Shown: positions 44,133 to 56,392 of the stretch, piece by piece
Layout: every line of letters begins with the position of its first letter
Position numbering within the stretch: position 1 is the first letter of the stretch
NCBI GenBank assembly: GCA_026120185.1
Contig: JANUWF010000008.1
Span: 248,001-312,000, forward strand
Direction of reading: 5' to 3'
Length of the DNA stretch: 64,000 nt
Origin: Voacanga thouarsii
Lineage: Eukaryota; Streptophyta; Magnoliopsida; Gentianales; Apocynaceae
The notes under the pieces: model-generated
What the model saw: the letters and a program-made list of their open reading frames with translations, nothing else
The model's database searches: none
What the model was told of the DNA's origin: nothing
Translations under genes and position numbers: made by a program

Positions 44133-45571
44133 GTTCCTCCCCCTCCCCCCCCTTCTTTTTCCTTTTTTTGCCAAATTTTCATCTGCAGGTTTTTTTTGTG
44201 ATCTTCCTTTGGAATTGATTATGAGGATTTTTGCCTTATCAGGGATGGATTTCTATGGAGATTTCCTCGCGTTGAAGTTGATGTATTTTTTCTCTGATTT
44301 ATGGTTTTTGTTCTGTTTTTTGTTTTCTGTTATGTTGGGTACTCTATTTTTTATACTTGCTCTCTGATGTTTTGTAATTTTTGATGTTATTTTGGTTCTT
44401 ATTGGTTCTTTATTTTTGTATAGGTGTAATTTTTTTTATTCTATGGCTGTTGATGCAGAGGAATATGTTTTGCCGTTGATTTCTTTGCATCGATTTCCTC
44501 ATCTGTGGGATCATCATACAGATGGACAAAGAAAGTCCTTTGAACGTTGTGTAGAGTTGCAGAATCCTGAAGCATAATATAGGGCTGCAATAGTCGGTTT
44601 TTTTTTTTTTTTTTTTTGAGGTCAAAATTTGAAAAAGTTCTGTTTAATCGGTGTGATTGTTTAATCTGACACTTATGTTGTTTTTGTTGATTTGTTTTTT
44701 TTTTTTTTTCCAAGGGTTGTAGAAACTTGCTTTTGATGGTGGGTGTATTGAGTTGTGAAGTCTTATTTGTAAAGTTCTATTGATGTTGGATATGAGAGTG
44801 CCTCATATGCTATGGGGATGAATTTCTTGTTGTTGAATACTAGTGAAAGGGAGGTTGGGATGAGAATTTTTGAAATTTTTTTGAAGCAGGGGTTGTCTGA
44901 TGAATTTATGATAAATCATCGATAGGAACTGTTTTTTACTATTGGCTTAAGATGAGAGACAAATGATTTAGAGAAGAACATTACTCATTTCTGTACATTG
45001 AATCATCCATTTAATTTTGTGGAGGATGGATTTGAGCCTAGGAACGTTTGTTTGGGGTGTTTTTATGATTTTGAAATAGATTCCATTATCTTTATGTTTT
45101 CATTATTAAGGAATATGAAATGATGTTTTCATGTGTTGTATTTCAGACTGAAATGAAGAATATCTTATTGCAAATTTTAATGTTGAAAATTTAAGTTTTA
45201 TTTTGTTAATGTATTATATTTCTCTGGGTTTGAAGGAACTTTATTTTGTAAGGCTACAAAATTTTCTATGGACTTTGCTTTCTGGCAAACAAGAAGATTC
45301 ATAATTTGTTTAGTGAATGATTATGAAATGCTGTTGTCAGTTGCCTAACGTACAAAATATGTGATTTTGGCTTTGTATAAGGGGAATAGCAATAGTTCGG
45401 TGGCACTCTTCCTAGCATTGGTTTTAAAGAGGCCTTGGTTTTTTATCTCTGTTGCATTGGTTTCATAGTTGAAATGGGTCTGTTTTTTTGTAATGATATA
45501 GTTGCCTACATTGTTTTGGTTTGTGGAAAGAAAAATGGTAACTTCCAATCATATTATATTGTTGCAATATG
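44133..45571. other. Intergenic, T-rich, with weak coding-like traces
   Basis: A short open frame at 44392-44577 and a stop-interrupted stretch at about 44790-45060 (reading a YAMGMNFLLLNTSEREVGMRI-like segment) look slightly protein-like, but I recognise neither. Long T runs occur at 44600 and 44695. Any gene here would be disrupted by the copia insertion at 45577. Confidence 0.35.
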
Positions 45572-45576
45572 GTATG

Positions 45577-45924
45577 TGTAGGAACGAAAAAACAGGGGAC
45601 GCCATGCACACACGAAACAAGACCCAGAAAACAAAGACACGGCGCAACGGAAGGTGAAAATCAATACCTTTACGTGTCTTTTTCTAGTTTGGCTGAGAAA
45701 ATGAGGCACCAACCACGGGAGCAGCTACCTGTCTCGACGACGATTCCAACGAGAAACCAACGATCCATCAGCTTTTTCTTGGCATGTACGCGAAACTTTT
45801 CGCTTTTCAGAATATTCCTCCGCCTATCTATGTTGGTGAAACAACCTAGGCGAGGACTGGTCCTTCTTAATCCTTTGCTATTAGTCAGCAAAGACAAGAA
45901 GATGGAAAAGGGAAAACAGAGCAA

Positions 45925-45959
<35 letters not shown>

Positions 45960-47518
45960 AGAGGACCAACTCTAATTTCTTTTTCCTTCAGTGTCGTGAG
46001 TTCTGATTTTTCCTCTACTGCACGACTCCTATTCACATCCCAGATAATCCAACCCCAATGTTTTAATATTTCAAACATTCGAAGGTTATTAACAGAAGAG
46101 GTTTGGGTAATTCCCAACTCTTTTGTACCGTGAATAATAAAAAAAAACTCTTTAGTCCAGGCTATTAGGTCAAAATAATTTATTATTTTTCTTTGGATCC
46201 AATGAGCCCAATAATAATAACCATTAATTAATTATTTTATGGGCCTATTAAAATAACTCAATAAATAATTAATTAGCACAAATAAACTAAAATAATTATT
46301 AAGCCTTTTATTAACTAGTTTAAGCCCAGATTAATTTTTCTAAGTATTCAATCTGGGCTTAGACCCTAAATAATTAATTAACCAATCAAACTAGATAATA
46401 AATTTAATTTCTCTCATTCCTTTTATTTTATTTCAATCCAAAAATAAATTAGACTTCCTAAATAAAATAAAATAATTTTTTCATTGTGACCATTTCCTCG
46501 ACCGAAAATAATTAGGACTTATGGGCTATTCCGAGGATCAAAAAGACACATCACCTTGGCTACTAAAATGACCAAAATACTCTTGTTATATAAATAGTTG
46601 TATTTTGTATTTTAAATATTTCCTAATATAACATAAGAAAATATTGACCACAAGGACAATGCTGCATTAGTTATGTCTTCGACCCATAGGTAAAATGACT
46701 AAAATACCCATCTACACATCGCCATTCATTTAGAGAGGAAATAGTTCATTTAGAGAGGAAAAAGTGTACTAACACATCTCTAAACGACATATACTATCCG
46801 TAGACTTCTAATCCAATGATCCCCGACTTCTTGAAATATTCCAACTTTCCAAGGGAGCTACCATAAAGTCAATATCCAAGTCATGTTCTCCAGGGCCCTG
46901 GATAATTAAATCATTCGTACAACCACAAAGGGCGATATAGTGTAGACACTGTCTCATACAAGTCTGTCTTGACTAACTAGTCACATATACCCAACATACA
47001 AGTATATTGGTCCTTCTCAAGAACCTCAATTATAGTATATCAAAGCATACACTTCCAGTTTCTTCAGACTACCAACTTATACCCAAGCTGTAGAGTATAA
47101 GTCCATATTGTAGCAGTAGTAGTCTAGGTTTCTATCACATAGTACTTTTAGAAACCACCACTACAAGTCCAGTTCTACGTATTCGTAATACGCTTGTGTT
47201 ATGAAATGAGTAGACAATTCATTGGTTAAAGGTAAGCCATTCCCTATTTGGAATTCATAACACAATAACTTTTGCCATGATGAGATTCCCATTCTCACCA
47301 TCCGATTAAGAACAATAGTTTATGTGTTAAGTATCTCACAGTTTATTCCTTACGGTGAAAAACCTCCATTCACATGAACCATTTATTTAAACACAATGAG
47401 TTTTTTCCAATACAAATATAAAGAAAATTTCACAAATAAATTCTTAGAAAAAATATTTTTATTAATACAAGTAAAAAATACATCAGAAACCTAGTCTAAG
47501 AGGACATACATTTCAACA
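45577..47518 (-). repeat. 3' LTR of the copia element
   Basis: Plus-strand ends are TGTAGGAACG and TTTCAACA. The length is 1942 bp. It matches the 5' LTR 57704-59589 and the solo LTR at 13323. A (GA)n run lies at about 45930-45957, shorter in the other LTR. Confidence 0.9.
45930..45957. repeat. (GA)n microsatellite in the copia 3' LTR
   Basis: About 14 GA units; the 5' LTR has only a short interrupted form at the matching place (about 58052). Confidence 0.9.
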
Positions 47519-47529
47519 ATCTCCCACTT
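47519..47529 (-). other. Polypurine tract of the copia element
   Basis: The minus strand reads AAGTGGGAGAT directly before the 3' LTR start TGTTGAAATG, the usual copia arrangement. Confidence 0.8.
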
Positions 47530-47610
47530 GCACTCTAAGACTAAGTAAGTCCATAGGTGCCTACTCTTATGGCGTCTAAGTGTCTTCTAAAGACTCTCTC
47601 CGCCAAAGGC

Positions 47611-48045
47611 TTAGTAAAAGGATCTGCTAGATTGTTCTCCAAGGTAATCTATTCCACCACAACTTTCCATCTCTAGATGAAATCCCGAATCAGGTGGTAC
47701 TTCCTCTTTACCCTTTTTGTGGTTCTTTGGTTCTTTAGATTGTGAGACTGCACTAGTGTTGTCGCAATATATCACAACCTGTTTGTCTATATGTGGCACT
47801 ACTCCAAGTTCCAAAAGGAACTTTCGAAGCAAAACTATTTCCTTGGATGCCTCCAAAGCTGCCACATACTCAGCTTCTATGGTTGAGTCAACAATACAAG
47901 ATTGCTTAATACTCCTCCATAAAATGGCACCTCCAGACAAGGTGAAGACATATCCACTAGTGGATTTTCTCTCATCCTTATCCGCTTGAAAGTCTGAGTC
48001 CGTGTATCCTGTAGGAACCAAGTTGTCAACCTTGTAAACCAGCAT
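47611..48045 (-). pseudogene. Copia RNase H, decayed
   Basis: The open stretch contains YTDSDFQADKDERKSTSGY, a conserved EAEYVA catalytic segment and YCDNTSAVSQSKEP. These are typical of the copia RNase H C-terminal region. After KNHKKGK the frame shifts and the conserved end is lost. Confidence 0.85.
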
Positions 48046-48329
48046 ATAATCTCTCGTACATTTGAGATACTTTAGAATATGCTTTACAGTCTACCAATGA
48101 ACCTCCCTAGAGTTTGACTAATATCTACTGACTATGCCTACGACAAAGTAGATATCTGGCCTAGACTTCCCACAGTCGAAGCATAGAGAATCCCACTCAT
48201 CCTATTTTTTTCTTCTTGAGACTTTGGACAGTTCTTTGAAGAAAAAGACAACCTATGTCTGCAAGGGATCAATGCCCCTTTGCATGAGTTCATGTTGTAC
48301 TTAGCTAACATCTTGTCAATGTATATAGC

Positions 48330-49025
48330 TTAGGATAAAGATAACATTCTCTGCTTCCTATTTCTAAGAATCTTTATTCCGAGAATGTAACTGGCTTTAC
48401 CCAAATCCTTCAAACTAAATTGACTAGATAGCCAAACCTTAGTAGATGACAATGTCCCTACATTATTTCTAATGAGTAGAATGTCATCCACATACAAGAT
48501 AAGAAAAATCACATTTATACCTTCCAATTTCCTATACACACATGGTTCATCCTCGTTTTGAATGAAACTATAAGATTTTACAGTCTTATCAAAACGAATG
48601 TTCCATGCTCTAGATACCTGCTTAAGTCCACAAATGGATTTCATAAGCTTACAAACCATATGTTCTTGGCCTTTAGCAATAAAGCCTTCTGGTTGGGACA
48701 TATAGATATCTTCACTAAGATGGCCATTTAAAAATGATATCTTGACATCCATTTTCTATATCTCGTAGTCATAATGACATGCGATGGCAATGAGGATACG
48801 AATAAACTTAAGCATGGCTACCAAGGAAAAGATTTTCTCATAGTCGATCCCTTCTTTCTGAGTACACCTTTTCGCCACAAGCCTAACTTTGAAGGTTTCC
48901 ACCTTCCCATCCGCTCTCCTTTTCCTCTTGTAAACCCACTTACACCCAATGGGTTTTATCCCTTCAGGTGAAGCTACAAGATCCCAAACTTGATTGAAGT
49001 ACATAGATTCAATCTCAACTTTCAT
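48330..49025 (-). pseudogene. Copia reverse transcriptase, decayed
   Basis: Two open parts, 49025-48756 (VWDLVASPEG, GCKWVYKRK, FKVRLVAKR) and 48752-48330 (DVKISFLNGHL, YMSQPEGF and the catalytic LYVDDILL), form the RT domain, separated by one stop. The YVDD box is intact. Between 48330 and RNase H the sequence is interrupted by more stops. Confidence 0.85.
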
Positions 49026-49139
49026 TGCTTCATGCTATAGGTCTGCATCGGCATCAGCATTAGCATCAATAATAGCCTCCTCATATCTAGTGGGATCTTG
49101 TTCCTGATGGTCGGAGACTAGGTCAAAAGCATCTCTAGT

Positions 49140-50207
49140 CTATCTTTCTAGAACTCTAGATCTCTTCCCACTACGATAAAGCTCCATTTGTATAGGTTCT
49201 TGAGACTGTGCCTCTTTTTGTTCTATAATCGGATTAAGAGAAGTTGATTCAGAAGATAACTTCTCTTCGAGTTCCAACTTTGTTGAACCTTTAGTGGATG
49301 TACTTTGTTCATCCTCCAAATATCTAACATTAGTACTCACGAGTTCTTTCTGCTCATTGGGATGATAAAAGTAACCACGCTTTGTACCTTTTGGATACCT
49401 TACAAAATAGTATAATTCTGATCTTGGTTTTACCTTGTGTCCATTCATCAGTACATAAGTTAGACAACCTCATATCTTGAGATGATTTAGACTTAGCTTA
49501 CGCCTAGTCCACACTCATAAGGAGTCCTAGGTACTAACTTAGAAGGCACCAAGTTCAGAATATATGCCTCTGTTTCTAGGGCATATCCCCAAAAAGATAC
49601 TAGAAGAGTAGCATGAGACATCATACTTCATACTATATTCATCAATGTCTTGTTCCTTTTCTCAGCTACTTCATTCTGATGGGGTGTCCTTGGCACAAAG
49701 AGTTGGGATACTATCCCATAATATACCATATAGTCCTTGAATTCACCAAGGAAGTGTTCTCCACCACGATCTAATCGTAAGGTCTTGATTAGCTTACCTG
49801 TTCGACGCTCCACTTCAGCCTTAAACTCTTTAAACTTGTCAAAAGAGTCAGACTTGCATTTCATCAAATAAACGTAACTATATCTTGTACAATCATCTGT
49901 GAAAATGATGAAATACTCAAACCCCCTTTTGTTGGTATAGGTAAATGACCATACACATCAGCGTGAACAAGATTTAATGCTTCTCTCTATTTGCCATTTG
50001 GGTAAATGACCTTTTGGTTATTTTTCCTAGAAGACAGGATTCACATTGAGGCCAACTTTTTAATCTCAATGAGCCTAAAGGTCTATCGTAGATTAACCTC
50101 TGAATCCTGGTTGAGTTAATGTGATCCAACCTTATATGCCAAAGATATGAGTCATTGACATTGGTCTTTCTCTTCCTATTGAAAGGTTCTGATTGAGCAT
50201 TATTCAA
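49140..50207 (-). pseudogene. Copia GAG-pre-integrase and integrase, decayed
   Basis: 50207-49974 encodes the zinc-binding pre-integrase region (LWHIRLDHI, CESCLLGK). The catalytic core follows with an intact LRLDRGGE block and NEVAEKRNKTL at 49867-49628, so the second Asp and the Glu of the D,D-35-E triad are visible. 49448-49140 is the linker to RT. Stops near 49870 and between 49627 and 49449 break the frame. Confidence 0.8.
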
Positions 50208-50619
50208 TTGATTATTAATAAGATTAATAAAGAATATAGATTTCCATACATGTGCCCAGTATATATAGCTTCTCCATTTCTACTAATAGTAACACTAGAA
50301 TGGAAATAAACAGAATATCATTAATTTATTAGTTTTGCAACTGAAACCAAATTCTGTCTAAAACCAGGAACAAATAAAATATCCTTTTAAACAACTATTC
50401 TATTACAATCAAAAGTAAGTTCCAGTTCTCCCACAGCACGAGCCTAAACTTGTGCTCCAATTTTCATGCGTAGTCAATGTTCACCTTTTTAGAGTTTTCT
50501 AACCTTCCTAAACCCTTGTAAGGAGTTACAGATATGATCAGTGGCTCTTGAATCAATAATCTAAGTAGAAGTTGATCTAACCATTGATATAAACTCTAGA
50601 TAGAGAATATTACCTGTAG

Positions 50620-52329
50620 GTTTTTTCTTGGCCTGAAGATCTGGACACTCTTTTTTCTAGTGTCCCTTCTTCCCACGCTTGAAGTATTTGCCCTTGGGTT
50701 TATTTTTGGGCTGGGACTTGGGCTGATTCATTGCATTACCCTTCTTCTTCTTGAATTTTCTGGACTTGGGCCCAATTCTCAAAGATGAAGCCATCATAGC
50801 TCTAGTCTGTGGCTTCATAACCTTCTCTGTCACCTAGAGCTCCTTCATCAACTCAGTTAAACCCATGTTTAACTTGTTCATGTTGTAATTCAACTTGAAC
50901 TGAGTAAAGGAGCTGGGCAAAGATTCGAGAATCATGTCCACTTGGCTTCGGGGTCAATAACAGCCCCCAAGACTTCTGCTTCCTCGAAAGCAACAATCAT
51001 CTTGAGCATATACTTTCTGACTGATGCTTCCTCAGCCATCTTTGTGTTTATGATCATTCTAAAAGCCTTCTGACTTGCAGGCCGGCTCTTATCCGCGAAC
51101 ATTGTGGCTAGAGAGGTGCTAATGTTATATGCAGTAGCCATGTACTCCTATTTGGACTATAGCATCGGGCTATTTCGTCAGCCTTCTTCTCTGCCTTTTC
51201 AACTTCATGCTCTTTAGCGATGGAACCTTTCCCGATTACTGGGCAGGTCTCGTATAGGACACACTAATACTCTTCGGCTGTGAGTATTATGTCCAGGTTC
51301 CTTTTTCAGTCCACATTGTTTAGACCCGTTAGCTTATTCTCATGGGGAATAATGGCCAATAGACTGAAAGAACCTCCACCAACCATTTCTGAAATTTTGA
51401 AAAATAAAAGAAATTCTCAGTATTTGTAAAACAAAAATAATTTTGTATACTTTATTCTCATATAAAACTTGATAATAGTTAACCCCATTACTATTATTTT
51501 TAACATGATTAATTTGGCTCTTAGGAAAACTGACATAACTTTTTTGAAAAATTAACAGTTTCTTAAGTTAAGTGCGTTAACCACCACAAATTAATTTTTC
51601 TTCTAGGTAATGATCTAGAAGATAACTCCATTGATGGGATGGCCATTTCTTCTCATTTCCTATGGATATACCTCACACTATAACCTCCAACATAGGCTAG
51701 CCGATCATAGTACGTGTCCCGGGTAATTAATTACATCATTCCATTAGTTTTAGATCCTTATGGTATCTCTGTCACCTGGAGCTCCTTTATCAACTCAGTT
51801 AAACCCATGTTTAACTTGTTCATGTTGTAATTCAACTTGAACTGAGTAAAGGAGCTGGGCAAAGATTCGAGAATCATGTCCACTTGGCTCTCGGGGTTAA
51901 TAACAGCCCCCAAGACTTCTGCTTCCTCGAAAGCAACAATCATCTTGAGCATATACTCTCTGACTGATGCTTCATCAGCCATCTTGGTGTTTATGATCGT
52001 TCTAAGAGCCTTCTGGCTTGTAGGCTGGCTCTTATCTGCGAACATTGTGGCTAGAGAGGTGCTAATGTTATATGCAGTAGCCATGTACTCCTATTTGGAC
52101 TATAGCATCGAGTTATTTCGTTAGCCTTCTTCTCTGCCTTTTCAACTTCATGCTCTTTAGCGATGGAACCTTTCCCGATTACTGGGCAGGTCTCGTATAG
52201 GACACACTAATACTCTTCGGCTGTGAGTATTATGTCCAGGTTCCTTTTTCAGTCCACATTGTTTAGACCCGTTAGCTTATTCTCATAGAGAATAATGGCC
52301 AAGGGACTGAAAGAACCTCCACTAACCAT
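50620..52329 (-). pseudogene. Copia gag, decayed and partly duplicated
   Basis: A gag start (ATG, MVGGGSFS) occurs twice, at 52329 and 51386, because of a 943-bp tandem duplication. Each copy carries the conserved central helix region (SLATMFADKS, INTKMA, VREYMLKMIVAFEEAE in the upstream copy). Only the downstream copy is followed by the remaining C-terminal part. The zinc knuckle near 50690-50650 reads KYFKRGKKGH-stop-KKEC, having lost two of the Cys residues. Both copies share two nonsense codons. Confidence 0.8.
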
Positions 52330-52713
52330 TTCTGAAATTTTGAAAAATAAAAGAAATTCTTAGTATTTGTAAAACAAAAATAATTTTGTACACTTTATTC
52401 TCATATTAAACTTGATAATAGTTAACCCCATTACTATTATTTTTAACATGATTAATTTGGCTCTTAGGAAAACTGACATAACTTTTTTGAAAAATTAACA
52501 GTTTCTTAAGTTAAGTGCGTTAACCACCACAAATTAAATTTTCTTCTAGGTAATGATCTAGAAGATAACTTCATTGATGGGATAGCCATTTCTTCTCATT
52601 TCCTATGGATATACCTCGCACTATAACCTCCAACATAGGCTAACTGATCATAGTACGTGTCCCGGGTAATTAATTACATCATTCCATTAGTTTTAGATCC
52701 TTATAGTATCTCT
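50829..52713. repeat. 943-bp tandem duplication in the copia element
   Basis: Copy 1 spans 50829-51770 and copy 2 spans 51771-52713. Both end in GTATCTCT, and the flanking sequence before copy 1 also ends in TCTCT. The copies are nearly identical and contain the gag 5' end plus leader. Confidence 0.88.
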
Positions 52714-53097
52714 ATCCTATATGGGTTCACTCCCAAGGTGACGCGAGGAGACCCACCCACGATCTCTAATGAGGATCGTGATGGAAGCCATGGGGCTATT
52801 GGAATTAGGGATGGCAATTCCCCGGAATAAAGCGGGGGCTCGGCCCGGCGGGGCCGGGGATTCCCCAATTTAAGCAGGGATGGGACCAGGGATGGGCTGC
52901 ATTTCTCGGCTCGTCAGGCGGGGCCGGGATTGCGATCCCCGGCCCACCCAGCCCCGAATAGCCCGATGGTATATATGATTTGGAATTATATGTCTAGTGT
53001 GTGTATATATAAAATAATTATATATCTAATGTTTGTATTGTATATATATTAATATTGTAATATATAATGTATATATACACACTATATATGTAATGTA

Positions 53098-53098
<1 letters not shown>

Positions 53099-53136
<38 letters not shown>
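53099..53136. repeat. (TA)n microsatellite in the hAT element
   Basis: About 18 TA units near the left end of the hAT element. Confidence 0.9.
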
Positions 53137-53140
<4 letters not shown>

Positions 53141-54894
53141 GTAATTAAGTAGATAAGTCAAAAATTTTGCATGCTATATTTTTGTTGTGTCAGTGTAACA
53201 GAGAATCTATGCGAAAAAAAGACTTTCATTTCTAGCCTCTTATTTCTTTTTAATTTCAAAAAAGAAAAAAAAAAGAAGAAATTATCTCTTTTTCTTTTTC
53301 ACACGAGTTTTCGATTTATCAGAAGGAAAATAGGGGATAGAACTAATAAAGAAGATACTACTAACGAAAATAAAAAATAAAGTAGTAAAATACTTTAATT
53401 TAGTATACATAGAAATTAAAAGACTCTATAAATATCTTTATTTTTTTAGATCTCCCGAAAAAGATCTAATAACAATATTATTTAATGGACACAGGGAAAG
53501 TTAATCGGTTGTGAGTGAGAGAGGAGATTGATTGTCCCTTAAACAGGTATTTCAAAAGATATTCATCTATCTAATTGATTAATAAGTGATAAAAAGATAA
53601 TTCGTGGTTCAGATACTTAGTAAGAAGGAATAGTGATCAAATTTAAATCATGGATTTATCTAGGATCATAAGTGGGTAAATATTAAAAACACTTATATTT
53701 TTAAATGTATTATATGTATAAAATATTTTTATGTGTTATATAAAGATAATAAGTGTATGTGTGTGTATTTTATTTATTCTTATTTCTCTAATATTCTAAA
53801 TATTATATTTTAAAAATTTTTTAAATAATTTGACTAAGAGTACTTTAGACAAGTTTATTCATAAAAATTATTATTCTTAGAATTTTTTATTATTGTATAT
53901 ATATCTAAAAAGACATTTATGAAATAGTTCAAATTAAAAAAAAAGAAAAATTGAAAATGATATTATAAAGCGATATGGATACAAGTTTATCTTTCAAAGC
54001 ACTAAAGGTCTTGAAAGGCATGAGTAAAAAATATTTGGTTTATAAACCTGTATCTAGGTGGATAGTTTATTCCTTTCCTCCTACCTTAGATAATTATAAT
54101 ATTTTTTATAAATTATAAATTAAGTACTGAAATATTAAGATTTATATAACATACAAATTTAGTAATGTTTTTGCCAAATTGAGAGTTTAAATTGATATTA
54201 CATAGATATGTAGCATTTCATTTGCTTGAGGGTCATATTAATCTCTCTTATAATTGATAGAGTTTTTTTTTTCTTTGCTAAATTTTATTACATATGGGGT
54301 TAATTACTTAATTTGCACACGTTTCTCATTTTTAGACCTTATTTGTTTTTATTTTAAAAAAATTTAAACACAACAATTAGTTAACAATAATAATTAACTA
54401 AATTGTAGATGTTTAGAATAATTACTTATTTTATTACAAATTTTAAATTTATCTATTTAAATTTTAGATTTAAATCTAAACATAATCTAAATGTTCTTTT
54501 TTTTTTTTTTCCTAATTTTTTTTGAAGGACATGATAAAGGATTTGGACTATTTTGTTTTGCAAAACACTAGGTAAACATGAATAGAAGTAATTAATTATC
54601 CTTATCTTGCAAATATCACAAAAAAATAAAATAGAACCACAATATAAATATATTTTAATGTAGTGTGTTTATTAATTTAACAATAGAGATATTATTAAAT
54701 TGATGAATAAAAAATAAAATAAAATAAAATTTAATAATTTAATAATATAACTTATATTTTATTTATGTTAGTTCAAAATAAAAACAAAAAATATAATAAA
54801 AAACAGAACTTTATATAAATTAATCTTATATTAGCTCAAAAAATTTAAAAAATACTTTTAAAATATAAAACAAGATAAAAAATTCAACCCTACC

Positions 54895-55560
54895 CAATAC
54901 CCATCTTCCTCTTCTCACGCCACCGCCGCCCTCTTCCTTCGCCCTCTTCCTTCAGTGCCGCCCTCAAGCTCTAAGCTTTACATAGCTAATCTCGATCGGC
55001 TTCTCTATTGTGGATTACGCCTCCTCCAATCCTCCGTCTCAGGTTCTCCCATCTCTGCTGCGCCTTCTCTGTTTTTCTGTTTTGGATGTGTTCTAGAAGT
55101 CCTGTTCTTAGCTTGTGCTCACATTTCGTCCTCATTTGGGAGCTGAACTGTTTTTGTTTCCTTGCCTCTTTGCAACTTAATTATATGATTTAAAGTGGTG
55201 TTTGAGAGTGCTATTGTGATTATGTACATTGTGGTCAGACTTGTGATCAAGAATATTAATTTTCACGTGTACAGTAGTATCTGTGCTACATTTTCTCTGT
55301 ATTTGGTATATCTTGGTTAAAAATTGGTGACAATTGTTTACCTGCTGTATCTGATGCATTTTGTGTCTAAGCTGCATCTCTGCTGCGCCTTCTCTGTTTT
55401 CTGTTTTCTATTTTCTATTCTAGATGTCTCCATTAACTGCATTTTTTGGATGCTATGCTGTGTCTAAGCTGCTCTTGGCCACTGGACTCGGCTTCTCTAT
55501 TTGTTTTCTGTGTTGCCTGCAAGAAAATAGGTGTTTTATGGTCTTTTTCAGGTTGGATTT
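54895..55560 (+). other. Exon-like, possibly captured segment inside the hAT element
   Basis: 54905-55047 is C/T-rich and codon-like (CCGCCGCCCTCTTCC repeats) and ends in a splice-donor-like CAG/GTTCTC. The motif CATCTCTGCTGCGCC appears near 55057 and again near 55377, so the segment includes an internal direct repeat about 320 bp apart. I recognise no gene. Its composition differs from the AT-rich interior around it, which would fit a captured 5' gene region. Confidence 0.35.
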
Positions 55561-56392
55561 GTCATAAATGAAGAAGAAAGCCATCCTATCACTGTCTACC
55601 ACTTTCTTGTTGCCGAGATCTTAGTTGTTGTCTCTGCATTAACCATTTGTTTCCACTCATGAAATCTCAGGTCATTAGTTTGGAGAGATAGGATGAATTC
55701 TTCCATGTGAAAAAGCTCTAGGCATATATTAGCTATTTGATTGAACGTATTGACAAAAATTGTTTCTTCATATTCAATTGAGCCTGCAGTTTCTATATGC
55801 TCCATTGTGTCTAAAAGTAGTTTTTTTCCCTTTTATCCTAAAGATTAAAGGGCAGAATTTGAGTCCTTTGTTCATGTTGTTGAGTCGATGGTTTTCTTTT
55901 GTATTTGTGTAAGGATTTATATGAAACTTTCATCAAAAAGTTCAAAAGAGTTTAAAGTCTATAAAGATCTAGTGTGTTTAACAAGGTTTTATATAAAAAT
56001 TTCATCAATATGAATTCTCTCTCACTGTTGATCATCAAGGGCTTTCATTCAAATTTTCATCAATATAGCTGCTATGTTGAATAAAACTGTAGTTTCTATA
56101 TGCTTTGATCATAACTACTATTTTTTTTTTTTTTGGGCTTGAGATGTGTTTTATTTAGGGAATATGGTGTTTAGAATTTTTAAATTTATTGTTGGGCTGA
56201 AATCGGGCCCCCGCTTCTCCGCTTCTCTGCCAGGCCGGGACCGGGGATTATTTTGTCCCCGGTGGGCCGGGGGCGGGGATCCCCGCCCCTCCCCATGTTG
56301 GGGACGGGCCGGAGACGAGGGGATTGGGGCTACACGGGGGCGGGGCCGAGATTTCTAATCCCCGGCCCGCCCCTGGCCTGTTGCCATCCCTA

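Larger units (their letters stand above)
52806..56392. mobile_element. hAT-type non-autonomous element nested in the copia leader
   Basis: Terminal inverted repeats are TAGGGATGGCAA (52806-52817) and TTGCCATCCCTA (56381-56392), a perfect 12-bp pair typical of plant hAT elements. The 8-bp target duplication is ATTGGAAT/ATTGGAAC (52798-52805 and 56393-56400), one mismatch. Both ends have strikingly GC-rich subterminal blocks of GGGGCGGGGCCGGGG type. The 3587-bp interior is AT-rich with no recognisable transposase, so mobilisation would need enzyme from elsewhere. Confidence 0.85.

Noticed and set aside
44410..44713. Lys-rich minus-strand frames
   Set aside because: They translate poly(T) runs in reverse and show no conserved features.
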